Assembly: GCA_016844515.1 (NCBI GenBank)
Contig: JAERMP010000008.1
Span: 1-18,833, forward strand
Reading direction: 5' to 3'
Source: Thermoleophilia bacterium
Lineage (GTDB): Bacteria; Actinomycetota; Thermoleophilia; Gaiellales; Gaiellaceae
DNA: 18,833 bases
Shown one piece after another: positions 13,387 through 18,833 of the stretch. The notes below the pieces were generated by a model that worked only from the letters and a program-made list of their open reading frames with translations, was not told the origin of the DNA and did no database searches. The translations under genes were made by a program, and so were the position numbers. Every line of letters starts with the position of its first letter. Position 1 is the stretch's first letter.

Positions 13387-14199
13387 ATGTCAAGCCCTCC
13401 GGACCGTGCTCTGCAGCGAACACGCATGGAGTCCGCGAACCTCGGCGCGGCCTGGGAAGCCCACGCGGCGGAGTTCATTGCCTGGGCGCGCAAGCCTGAC
13501 CACGACAGCTACTGGCGTTTCCATCGCGACCAGTTCCTCGAGCTCCTACCTCCGCCAGGACGAAGAACGCTCGATCTCGGCTGCGGTGAAGGGAGGCTAT
13601 CGCGCGACCTGAAGGCCCTCGGCCACGAGGTGGTCGGCGTCGACGCGTCGCCGACGATGGTCGCTGCGGCGCGCGAGGCGGATCCCGAGCTCGACGTCCA
13701 CCTCGCGGACGCGGCGGCGCTCCCTTTCGAGGACGGCTCGTTCGACCTCGTGATCGCGTTTATGTCCCTCCAGGACGTCGATGATCTCGAGGGTGCCGTT
13801 CGCGAGGCTGCGCGCGTGCTCGAGCCGGGCGGTCGGCTCTGTCTTGCGGTCGTCCATCCGATGAACTCTGCGGGTCGTTTTGAGGCAGACGAGCCCGACA
13901 GCGCGTTCACGATCGCCGGCTCGTACCTTAAGCGCTCGTACTACGTCGACAATCTCGTCCGCGACGGCCTCGAGATCACGTTCGTGAGCGCCCATCGGCC
14001 GCTACAGGCGTACGCGGACGCCCTGGTCGAGGCTGCCTTGGTCATCGAGCGCCTGCGCGAGACCGATGTCCCGGAGCACTCGATGCAGACCCCACGTGAT
14101 CGCCGCTGGCAGCGGCTACCGCTCTTCCTGCACGTCCGTGCGCTGAAGCGTTTAACGAACCCTGTCGAAACCGACGTAGCACGTTCGTCGTCGTATTGA
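13387..14199 (+). CDS. Class I SAM-dependent methyltransferase (Methyltransf_11 type)
   Basis: The product is 270 residues from ATG 13387, or 257 from ATG 13426. Neither start has a visible ribosome binding site, and the second is closer to where the conserved sequence begins. Motif I TLDLGCGEGRLSRDL (61-75), the acidic end of strand two (VVGVDAS) and the following DAAALPFEDGSFDLVIAFMSLQDV give a standard SAM-binding Rossmann fold. It continues with the ARVLEPGGRLCLAVVHP strand. The C-terminal part (SYLKRSYYVDNLVRDGLEITF) is the substrate lid. Substrate unknown; similar proteins methylate small molecules or quinone precursors. It begins about 31 bases after the tRNA and has no obvious operon partner. 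Confidence 0.85.
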   Translation: MSSPPDRALQRTRMESANLGAAWEAHAAEFIAWARKPDHDSYWRFHRDQFLELLPPPGRRTLDLGCGEGRLSRDLKALGHEVVGVDASPTMVAAAREADPELDVHLADAAALPFEDGSFDLVIAFMSLQDVDDLEGAVREAARVLEPGGRLCLAVVHPMNSAGRFEADEPDSAFTIAGSYLKRSYYVDNLVRDGLEITFVSAHRPLQAYADALVEAALVIERLRETDVPEHSMQTPRDRRWQRLPLFLHVRALKRLTNPVETDVARSSSY

Positions 14200-14253
14200 A
14201 TGACGGCAGCGGAGCGGTGGTCTCCGCTGGATACCACAACGAGAGGAGAACGC

Positions 14254-14625
14254 ATGGCAGGCCAGATGGTTCATCTCGAGATCCCGGCCGGTGACACCGC
14301 GAAAGCGCGCGAGTTCTGGGGCTCGCTCTTCGGATGGGAGTTTCAGGAGTTCCCCGGGTCACCGACCGAATACCACATGACCCAGTTTTCCGAGGCGACG
14401 GGCGGTGCGATCTACGGCGCCGACGGCGACAAGCGCGGGACGCGGGTGTACTTCGACGTCGACGACGTCAACGCCGGCTCCGCGCGCGTGCAGGAGCTCG
14501 GCGGCGAAGCAGGAGACGCAATGCCGGTGCCGGGCATGGGCTGGTTCGCGATCTGCAAGGACACGGAAGGCAACGAGTTCGGCATCTGGCAGACCGATCC
14601 GAACGCCTCCATGCCGGGCGAGTAA
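14254..14625 (+). CDS. VOC-superfamily protein (glyoxalase/bleomycin-resistance fold)
   Basis: This 123-residue protein has two beta-alpha-beta-beta-beta modules, typical of small VOC proteins that work as dimers. Module one starts MVHLEIPAGDTAKAREFWGS. Module two has TRVYFDVDDVNAGSARVQELGG and ends GWFAICKDTEGNEFGIWQTD. His7 and the Glu in GNEFGIWQ are in the usual metal-ligand places. GAGAGGAGA lies just before the ATG, so the start is secure. The substrate cannot be told from the sequence; relatives range from glyoxalases to ring-cleavage enzymes. A strong hairpin follows, so it is probably transcribed alone. Confidence 0.85.
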   Translation: MAGQMVHLEIPAGDTAKAREFWGSLFGWEFQEFPGSPTEYHMTQFSEATGGAIYGADGDKRGTRVYFDVDDVNAGSARVQELGGEAGDAMPVPGMGWFAICKDTEGNEFGIWQTDPNASMPGE

Positions 14626-14636
14626 CCCCGTCGCGG

Positions 14637-14671
14637 GACGGACGGGGAGTGCGGCGTGCTCCCCGTCCGTC
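14637..14671 (+). terminator. 13-bp hairpin terminator after the VOC gene
   Basis: GACGGACGGGGAG pairs perfectly with CTCCCCGTCCGTC around a nine-base loop, starting 12 bases after the stop codon. There is no T tract. It separates the VOC gene from the dioxygenase gene. Confidence 0.65.
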
Positions 14672-14726
14672 ACCGGCACTGTGCGGTGCGATAGAACCTG
14701 TCCCAACGACTCCGAAAGGGACTGCC

Positions 14727-15920
14727 ATGCCCTTCTACCAGCGCCGCGGCGACGTGCCGCGCAAGCGTCACATCGTGTTCCGCGAGAACGCAACCCTCCT
14801 CACCGAAGAGGTGATGGGGCTCGAGGGGTTCACCGGGAACGAGTCGATCCTCTATCACCTCGTCTCGCCCTGCCGCGTGAAGGAGCTTGGCGCGTTCACA
14901 CCCATCGAGCGCGAGGAGTGGGTTCCGGAGAAGCACGCGCACCTGCTCATGAACACCTATGACATCGCTCCCGAAGGTGACGAGATCTCCGGTCGTCGTA
15001 CGCTCATGTGGAACGAGGACGTCGAGATCTCACTCTGCCGACCCGACTCGCAGATGGACTACTTCTTCCGCAACGGCGAGGGCGACGAGGTCATCTTCGT
15101 GCACGAGGGATCGGGGACGCTTGAGACGATCTTCGGCGATGTCCCGTACAAGGACGGCGACTACGTCGTCATTCCACGCGGAACAACGTACAGGTTCGCC
15201 CCGTCCGGCCCGCAGCGCTACGTCGTCTTCGAGACCCCGGGCCTCATCGAGGTGCCGCGCCGCTACCGCAACGAATACGGCCAGATCTTGGAGGGGGCGC
15301 CGTATTACCACCGAGACATCCATCCTCCGACCGAGCTCAACACGCATCGCGACCGCGGGGATCACCTCGTCAAGGTGCGCGTACGAGGTGGGCTTCAGGA
15401 GTACGTTCTCGACTACCACCCCTTCGACGTCGTCGGCTGGGACGGCTTCCTCTACCCGTGGACGTTCTCGATCCACGACTTCGAGCCGATCACCGGCCGG
15501 ATCCATCAGCCGCCGCCTTCCCACCAGACGTTCCAAGGGCCGAACTTCGTCATCTGCTCGTTCTGCCCGCGAAAGCTCGACTTCGACCCAGACGCGATCC
15601 CGATCCCGTACCACCACTCGAACCTGCAGTCCGAGGAGATGATCTATTACGTCTCCGGCAACTTCGGCTCCCGCAAAGGAATCTCCGTCGGATCGGTGAC
15701 GCTCCATCCGTCGGGTTTGCCACACGGGCCGCAGCCCGGGCTCGCGGAGAAGTCGCTCGGTGTCGCAGAGACGACGGAGCTCGCGGTCATGTGCGACACC
15801 TTTCGTCCGCTCAAGCTCTCGACCCTGGCCCGCGACCTCGATGATGGGCGCTACGCCCTCTCCTGGTACGAGCCGCCGTCCGACGACCCCGGCCTGGCCG
15901 GAGTTACGAGCCACCTGTAG
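14727..15920 (+). CDS. hmgA: Homogentisate 1,2-dioxygenase-type iron enzyme
   Basis: This 397-residue cupin enzyme would open the ring of homogentisate to maleylacetoacetate in tyrosine breakdown. The N-terminal cupin domain contains MDYFFRNGEGDEVIFVHEGS and GDYVVIPRGTTYRF. The C-terminal part has the iron-binding block. His297, Glu303 and His333 (PYHHSNLQSEE, LPHGP) keep the exact 6- and 30-residue spacing of the three iron ligands in human HGD (His335, Glu341, His371). His266 (PSHQT) is the likely general base. It is shorter than the 440-residue classic enzymes, as actinobacterial members often are. AAAGGGA precedes the ATG by five bases. No maleylacetoacetate isomerase or fumarylacetoacetase gene is beside it, so a related substrate is possible. 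Confidence 0.85.
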   Translation: MPFYQRRGDVPRKRHIVFRENATLLTEEVMGLEGFTGNESILYHLVSPCRVKELGAFTPIEREEWVPEKHAHLLMNTYDIAPEGDEISGRRTLMWNEDVEISLCRPDSQMDYFFRNGEGDEVIFVHEGSGTLETIFGDVPYKDGDYVVIPRGTTYRFAPSGPQRYVVFETPGLIEVPRRYRNEYGQILEGAPYYHRDIHPPTELNTHRDRGDHLVKVRVRGGLQEYVLDYHPFDVVGWDGFLYPWTFSIHDFEPITGRIHQPPPSHQTFQGPNFVICSFCPRKLDFDPDAIPIPYHHSNLQSEEMIYYVSGNFGSRKGISVGSVTLHPSGLPHGPQPGLAEKSLGVAETTELAVMCDTFRPLKLSTLARDLDDGRYALSWYEPPSDDPGLAGVTSHL

Positions 15921-15940
15921 GGGCGAGGCTTGCCTCGGCC
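15917..15940 (+). repeat. 24-bp motif at the dioxygenase stop codon, copy A
   Basis: It begins GTAGGGGC, where TAG is the stop codon, and contains CGAGG-CTTG-CCTCG, a small hairpin. A related 24-mer (18 of 24 identical by eye) sits at 16590-16613, also on a stop codon. Confidence 0.4.
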
Positions 15941-15948
15941 GCTTCCAC

Positions 15949-16593
15949 ATGGACTCTGACCGTTTTCTCCGCGAAGTCCCGAACCTCTTCGAGGACTTCC
16001 CGCATTCCGAGCATCCCGTCGACCGGCGCTTCGCCCCGATCGTCGAGCGCGTCGAGAACCTGGCACGGGAGAACAACCTCGCTCTCCTCAACCTCGCCGC
16101 GTCCTGCCTCGGACCCGACGAGAGCTACGTCGAGGTCGGGGTGTTCCACGGAGCGAGCTTGGTCGCGGCGATGCTGGGAAACGAGGGCCGCCGGTTCGTC
16201 GGCATCGACAGCTTCGACTTTCGCGACGGGAGCCTCGATCGGGTCGAGCAGAACCTCGCGCATTTCGGCGCCGGCCATCCGGAGCTCATCGTCGGGGACG
16301 TCTTCGAGCTCGTGCCGGGTGGCGCGCTCGGGGAAGCGAGGGCCGGGGTATGGTACTACGACGCGCTCCACACCTACGAGGGCCAGATGGAAGGCCTGCG
16401 AATTGCCGAAACCTGGCTCGCACCAGGGGCGCTCCTCATCGTCGACGACACCGACTGGGAGCAGGTCGCTCGCGCGATGGACGACTACCTCGCGGATCAG
16501 CCGCGCGCGAGTCGCGTCCTCACCATCGACGGCAAGGACCGCGGGTTCCCTCAGTGGTGGGAGGGCATGCAGGTGCTGAGGTGGGAGCCGTAG
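15949..16593 (+). CDS. Class I SAM-dependent methyltransferase (Methyltransf_24 type)
   Basis: This 214-residue protein has motif I as YVEVGVFHGASLVAA (60-74), then FVGIDSFDF (83-91) and ELIVGDVFELV. The family block VWYYDALHTYEGQMEGL (134-150) and the strand APGALLIVDDTDW (158-170) follow. The DALHxYEG and IVDD pattern is that of the cephalosporin-hydroxylase/CmcI-like and Methyltransf_24 groups. These modify sugars, secondary metabolites or other small molecules; the substrate here is unknown. No ribosome binding site is seen before the ATG. It lies 28 bases after the dioxygenase, so a shared transcript is likely. The gene ends at a repeat and faces a convergent gene. Confidence 0.82.
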   Translation: MDSDRFLREVPNLFEDFPHSEHPVDRRFAPIVERVENLARENNLALLNLAASCLGPDESYVEVGVFHGASLVAAMLGNEGRRFVGIDSFDFRDGSLDRVEQNLAHFGAGHPELIVGDVFELVPGGALGEARAGVWYYDALHTYEGQMEGLRIAETWLAPGALLIVDDTDWEQVARAMDDYLADQPRASRVLTIDGKDRGFPQWWEGMQVLRWEP

Positions 16594-16613
16594 GGGCTGG
16601 GCTTGCGCGGTCC
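16590..16613 (+). repeat. 24-bp motif at the methyltransferase stop codon, copy B
   Basis: It begins GTAGGGGC with TAG as the stop codon and shares 18 of 24 bases with the motif at 15917-15940. The hairpin of copy A is not well kept here. Confidence 0.35.
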
Positions 16614-16614
16614 A

Positions 16615-16688
16615 TGCACAAGACCGGAATCCGCTCGCGCGAATTCCGGCCGCGCGAAAATCCCTGAAGGCGGCCGCTTCGCGGCCGC
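16615..16688 (+). repeat. Dispersed two-hairpin intergenic repeat, copy 3
   Basis: This lies between the methyltransferase stop (16593) and the stop of the convergent glycoside hydrolase (16712). Hairpin one pairs CCGGAAT with ATTCCGG. The linker is ATCCCTGAAGGCG. Hairpin two, GCGGCCGC-TTC-GCGGCCGC, is identical to copy 1. It could serve as a two-way terminator here. Confidence 0.85.
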
Positions 16689-16711
16689 GGCGCTCAGCTC
16701 ACACCAAGCTG

Positions 16712-18121
16712 CTACGTGCCGCGGATCGTCATGCGACGGTTCAACACCACGCCGCTGCGATCGTTCAAGGCGAACGTGGCGATGTACGTCTGTCCCTTGA
16801 CCACGTTGAACTGAAGCCGCGCGTCGATGGTGCAGTCGAGTTTGAGCGGCGCCGTCTGCTGCCCGACCTTGATCAGCTTGCCGCCTCGGAAGACCCGCCA
16901 CGTCATCCCGATTGATGTCCCTGTCCCGTCGGTGGCGCAATAGCGGCGCGTGTAGAGACTCACGAGTGGCGTAACAGTGCCGCCGCGGAAGCTCGCGACG
17001 CCGTTTCGCGCATCGAGAGGCCGCGCGCTCGCCGAGAAACGCGTCGGAGACGTTCCCTTCGGCACGCCGCCCTCTGTGTACACGCCCGATTCCCACGGCT
17101 GCCCCTGGTCGTCCTGGAACACGAACCAGATGAACATCGAGACGAAGGGGTAGCTGGTCACCATCGAAATCGACTGTTGGATGTAGGCAGCCTGTGTCGC
17201 ATACGACACTCCGAACGCGTCCGGGGGCTTCGTCTGGTGCCCGTACTCGGTGATCCAGATCGGCACGGATTTTCGCTTGAACCACGTCTTGAGGCTCTCG
17301 TCGAAGCGCGGAAGCGACGCGAGCGACACGTTCGGCCACTTGACGACCTGGGTCGGGGGCGACGTGGGGTTGAACGGGTACGGATGGTGCGACCACGCGT
17401 CGAACTTGAGGTTCGGGTTGGCCTTGGCAACGAGCTCTGCGAACTTTCCGGGCGAGTGGGTCGGGCGTAATCCTTGCGCCTTGTCGCTTCCGCGTGCTGA
17501 CGTCTCTCCGATTGCGACCTGCGCCTGAGCGTTGCCGGCCTTGATGCCCGCGTAGGCGGCAGCGTAGAGCTTGGCGTAGTTGGCCGGTGCGACCGACTTG
17601 CCGGCTGCGTTGAACTGCGGCGTGAGGAACCCCTGGAGGTTCGGCTCGTTCCAGACCGACCAGAAGCGGACGAACGGGTAGCCCACGGAGCGTCCCGAGT
17701 ACCGAGTAGCGATCGCCTGAGCGAACGCGGTGAAGTCGGAGACGTTCGTCGGCATGACGTTCGGGCTCTTGCCACCGTTCGCCCACTTCGGGGTTCCAGA
17801 GATCGTGAGAATGACTTCCTGATCGTTCCCCTGGGCGGTTCGTACCGCCTCGTCGACGTCGTCGAAGATGTACGCGGGATCGAACGGATCCGTTGCGTTT
17901 GCGGGGCGGGTCTTGGCTGCGAGGTTCCACTGAACGAGCAGCCGCATGATCGTGGCGTTCGTCTGTGCCGACGACTGGATGCGTGCCGCGCGGTTGCCGA
18001 CCCAGCGGAAGCTCGGGTCGTCGTGGAAGCCGATCCACATGCGCTCGGCTGCCAGCGCCGCGGGTGCCGCCAGCGCTCCGAGGACGAACAGAGCAAGGAC
18101 GAGGCGAACGGTACGTCTCAC
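16712..18121 (-). CDS. Secreted glycoside hydrolase of clan GH-A (cellulase/xylosidase-like TIM barrel)
   Basis: This 469-residue protein starts at GTG (complement of 18119-18121), five bases after AAGGAG. A signal peptide covers about 1-25 (basic start, LVLALFVLGALAAPAALA). The barrel has the acid/base glutamate in FWSVWNEPN (Glu159) and the nucleophile in IWITEYG (Glu292). This is the clan A arrangement on strands 4 and 7. FDAWSHHPYPF (240-250) adds the usual active-site histidines. Residues about 360-469 form a beta-rich C-terminal domain with two cysteines (395, 430) that could pair. The closest families by look are GH5, GH39 or GH51, and the substrate is not clear. It probably acts outside the cell on a polysaccharide. 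It is the only - strand gene. Confidence 0.87.
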   Translation of the reverse strand: MRRTVRLVLALFVLGALAAPAALAAERMWIGFHDDPSFRWVGNRAARIQSSAQTNATIMRLLVQWNLAAKTRPANATDPFDPAYIFDDVDEAVRTAQGNDQEVILTISGTPKWANGGKSPNVMPTNVSDFTAFAQAIATRYSGRSVGYPFVRFWSVWNEPNLQGFLTPQFNAAGKSVAPANYAKLYAAAYAGIKAGNAQAQVAIGETSARGSDKAQGLRPTHSPGKFAELVAKANPNLKFDAWSHHPYPFNPTSPPTQVVKWPNVSLASLPRFDESLKTWFKRKSVPIWITEYGHQTKPPDAFGVSYATQAAYIQQSISMVTSYPFVSMFIWFVFQDDQGQPWESGVYTEGGVPKGTSPTRFSASARPLDARNGVASFRGGTVTPLVSLYTRRYCATDGTGTSIGMTWRVFRGGKLIKVGQQTAPLKLDCTIDARLQFNVVKGQTYIATFALNDRSGVVLNRRMTIRGT

Positions 18122-18175
18122 GGGGTCTCCTTGAAGGCGGCGCGGTCGACGGGAGAGCGGCTGGAAAGCCCCAGA

Positions 18176-18181
18176 ACCCTA
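18176..18181 (-). promoter_or_regulatory. Possible -10 box (TAGGGT) for the glycoside hydrolase
   Basis: On the - strand TAGGGT lies 54 bases before the GTG start. It fits TANNNT, but no well-spaced -35 box is clear, so support is weak. Confidence 0.25.
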
Positions 18182-18228
18182 GCGATTCCGTTGTGAGGCT
18201 TGTGTAAGGACCTGCCCCCGAGGCAACA

Positions 18229-18243
18229 GGGCGGAATCCGCCC
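18229..18243. other. Perfect GGGCGG/CCGCCC hairpin in the divergent intergenic region
   Basis: Six-base arms are separated by AAT. It lies between the divergent starts of the glycoside hydrolase and the small membrane-protein pair and could be an operator or a structural element. Confidence 0.3.
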
Positions 18244-18244
18244 A

Positions 18245-18290
18245 GCTTGATGGTTGACGCCGCGGAGATGGCGATCTCGTGGCATCAAGC
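18245..18290. promoter_or_regulatory. Inverted repeat GCTTGATG-N30-CATCAAGC upstream of the small membrane-protein genes
   Basis: Perfect 8-base arms lie at 18245-18252 and 18283-18290. The right arm ends three bases before the TAGACT box, where a regulator would touch the promoter. Chance occurrence cannot be excluded. Confidence 0.3.
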
Positions 18291-18293
18291 CTC

Positions 18294-18299
18294 TAGACT
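18294..18299 (+). promoter_or_regulatory. Probable -10 box (TAGACT) of the small membrane-protein pair
   Basis: It ends 10 bases before GTG 18310, giving a transcript with a leader of only three or four bases. This is the fourth TAGACT box before a gene in this window. Confidence 0.45.
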
Positions 18300-18309
18300 G
18301 CTCGGGGTC

Positions 18310-18567
18310 GTGTCCGTTTCCGTGTGGGAAGCCATCTTCATGCTCGTCGTCCTCAAGCTCCCGCTCGTCTACCTCGCCGTCGTCCTGTGGTGGGCTATTC
18401 GTGCAGAGCCACGCCCGGCCGGCGGGAGCGATGAAGTGGGAGTGCTCAGCCCGCTCACTCCCTGCGGTTGGGACGAGTGGCGACGTCGGCAATCGGTCCG
18501 ACCGGGCTCGCGCCCGAATCGGCCTTCGGGGCGTGTGGCCCTAGCTCCGCGAGCGCGGGCCGTCTGA
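18310..18567 (+). CDS. Small single-pass membrane protein, function unknown
   Basis: This is 85 residues from GTG 18310; an ATG further upstream (18250) lies before the promoter and is not favoured. One membrane segment covers about 6-30 (WEAIFMLVVLKLPLVYLAVVLWWAIRAEP). A proline- and arginine-rich cytoplasmic tail follows, with the pattern CGWDEWRRR and RPGSRPNRPSGR. I know no function. Small proteins with this helix and basic tail appear typical of Thermoleophilia, from memory. The stop overlaps the next ATG (TGATG), so the two genes are probably made together. Confidence 0.65.
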   Translation: MSVSVWEAIFMLVVLKLPLVYLAVVLWWAIRAEPRPAGGSDEVGVLSPLTPCGWDEWRRRQSVRPGSRPNRPSGRVALAPRARAV

Positions 18568-18818
18568 TGGAAGCCGCCGCGCACTCGAGCACTGACAGGG
18601 TCGCGGGGTTCCTCTGCGCGTTCTCGCTCGCGCTCTCCGGAGTCGCCCTCGCTCGTGCCCCCGGTTTGCTCGCTCCCGTTGCGATCGTGGTCGCACTCGT
18701 CGCCGTGCGCATGACCGAAGCGCACCGCACGCTCGCTGCCGTGGCCGTCGCCGTCTCCGGCCTCGCGTTCTTCTTCGGCATGGTGATCGCGATCACGACC
18801 GGCGGCTCCTTGTTCTGA
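18567..18818 (+). CDS. Small two- or three-pass membrane protein, function unknown
   Basis: This is 83 residues from ATG 18567, which overlaps the preceding stop by one base. A short polar start (MEAAAHSSTDR) is followed by hydrophobic segments at about 12-29, 31-47 and 55-78, and it ends TTGGSLF. Nothing suggests an enzyme. With the gene before it, it forms a two-gene unit of small membrane proteins that may act as a complex. This is an inference from the overlap only. Confidence 0.65.
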   Translation: MEAAAHSSTDRVAGFLCAFSLALSGVALARAPGLLAPVAIVVALVAVRMTEAHRTLAAVAVAVSGLAFFFGMVIAITTGGSLF

Positions 18819-18833
18819 GCTCTGCGCCACGAG

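Noticed and set aside
14254..14625. 4-hydroxyphenylpyruvate dioxygenase, which is also a VOC protein and would pair with the homogentisate enzyme
   Set aside because: At 123 residues it is about one third of the needed length and lacks the C-terminal catalytic half.
16551..18038. 495-codon open frame on the - strand overlapping the glycoside hydrolase
   Set aside because: It is a different frame of the same strand. The hydrolase frame has a signal peptide, both catalytic glutamates and a ribosome binding site, while this one has none.

Overview
This is a GC-rich, densely coded window of about 18.8 kb. It looks like an actinobacterial chromosome, and I favour the class Thermoleophilia (Gaiellales/Solirubrobacterales type). 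That placement is an inference from four things: the codon use, the TAGACT-type -10 boxes next to genes without leaders, the PD-(D/E)XK gene interlocked with a tRNA gene, and the pair of tiny membrane proteins at the right end. No marker gene settles the taxonomy. No stretch longer than about 200 bases lacks a gene. Almost every gene is on the + strand; one secreted glycoside hydrolase is on the - strand.

Region 1 (1-6065) is the cell-elongation (rod-shape) cluster. It holds the 3' end of mreB, then mreC, mreD, a class B penicillin-binding protein (PBP2) and rodA. From mreC onward the genes overlap by 1 to 4 bases and should be translationally coupled. MreB filaments, the MreC/MreD membrane scaffold, the RodA glycosyltransferase and the PBP2 transpeptidase together build side-wall peptidoglycan. 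The last gene of the run is an uncharacterised protein that looks like a degenerate GTPase joined to a DUF697-like helical domain. It appears to start at a CTG.

Region 2 (6066-12822) is RNA and ribosome housekeeping. A strong hairpin ends the mre operon. A 64-residue unknown protein with its own promoter follows, then RNase E/G with unusual tails and a TRAM-like domain. Next come rplU (L21 with an extra C-terminal helical domain), rpmA, obg, nadD and rsfS in the classic order. A 170-bp imperfect palindrome sits between nadD and rsfS and contains the nadD stop codon.

Region 3 (12823-13355) is a tRNA-associated PD-(D/E)XK endonuclease gene split by a one-base frameshift. Its 3' end carries the promoter of, and overlaps, a tRNA-Ala(GGC) gene.

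Region 4 (13356-18833) is accessory metabolism: a methyltransferase, a small VOC protein, a homogentisate 1,2-dioxygenase-type enzyme with its iron ligands intact, a second methyltransferase, the convergent secreted glycoside hydrolase, and two overlapping genes for small membrane proteins.

A 75-bp two-hairpin repeat occurs three times (482, 9511, 16615). Each copy lies just after a stop codon and has the same orientation as the gene it follows. I see no CRISPR array, complete insertion sequence or prophage gene. The observations most worth following are the frameshifted nuclease/tRNA unit, the palindrome, the repeat family and the DUF697-like elongasome neighbour.
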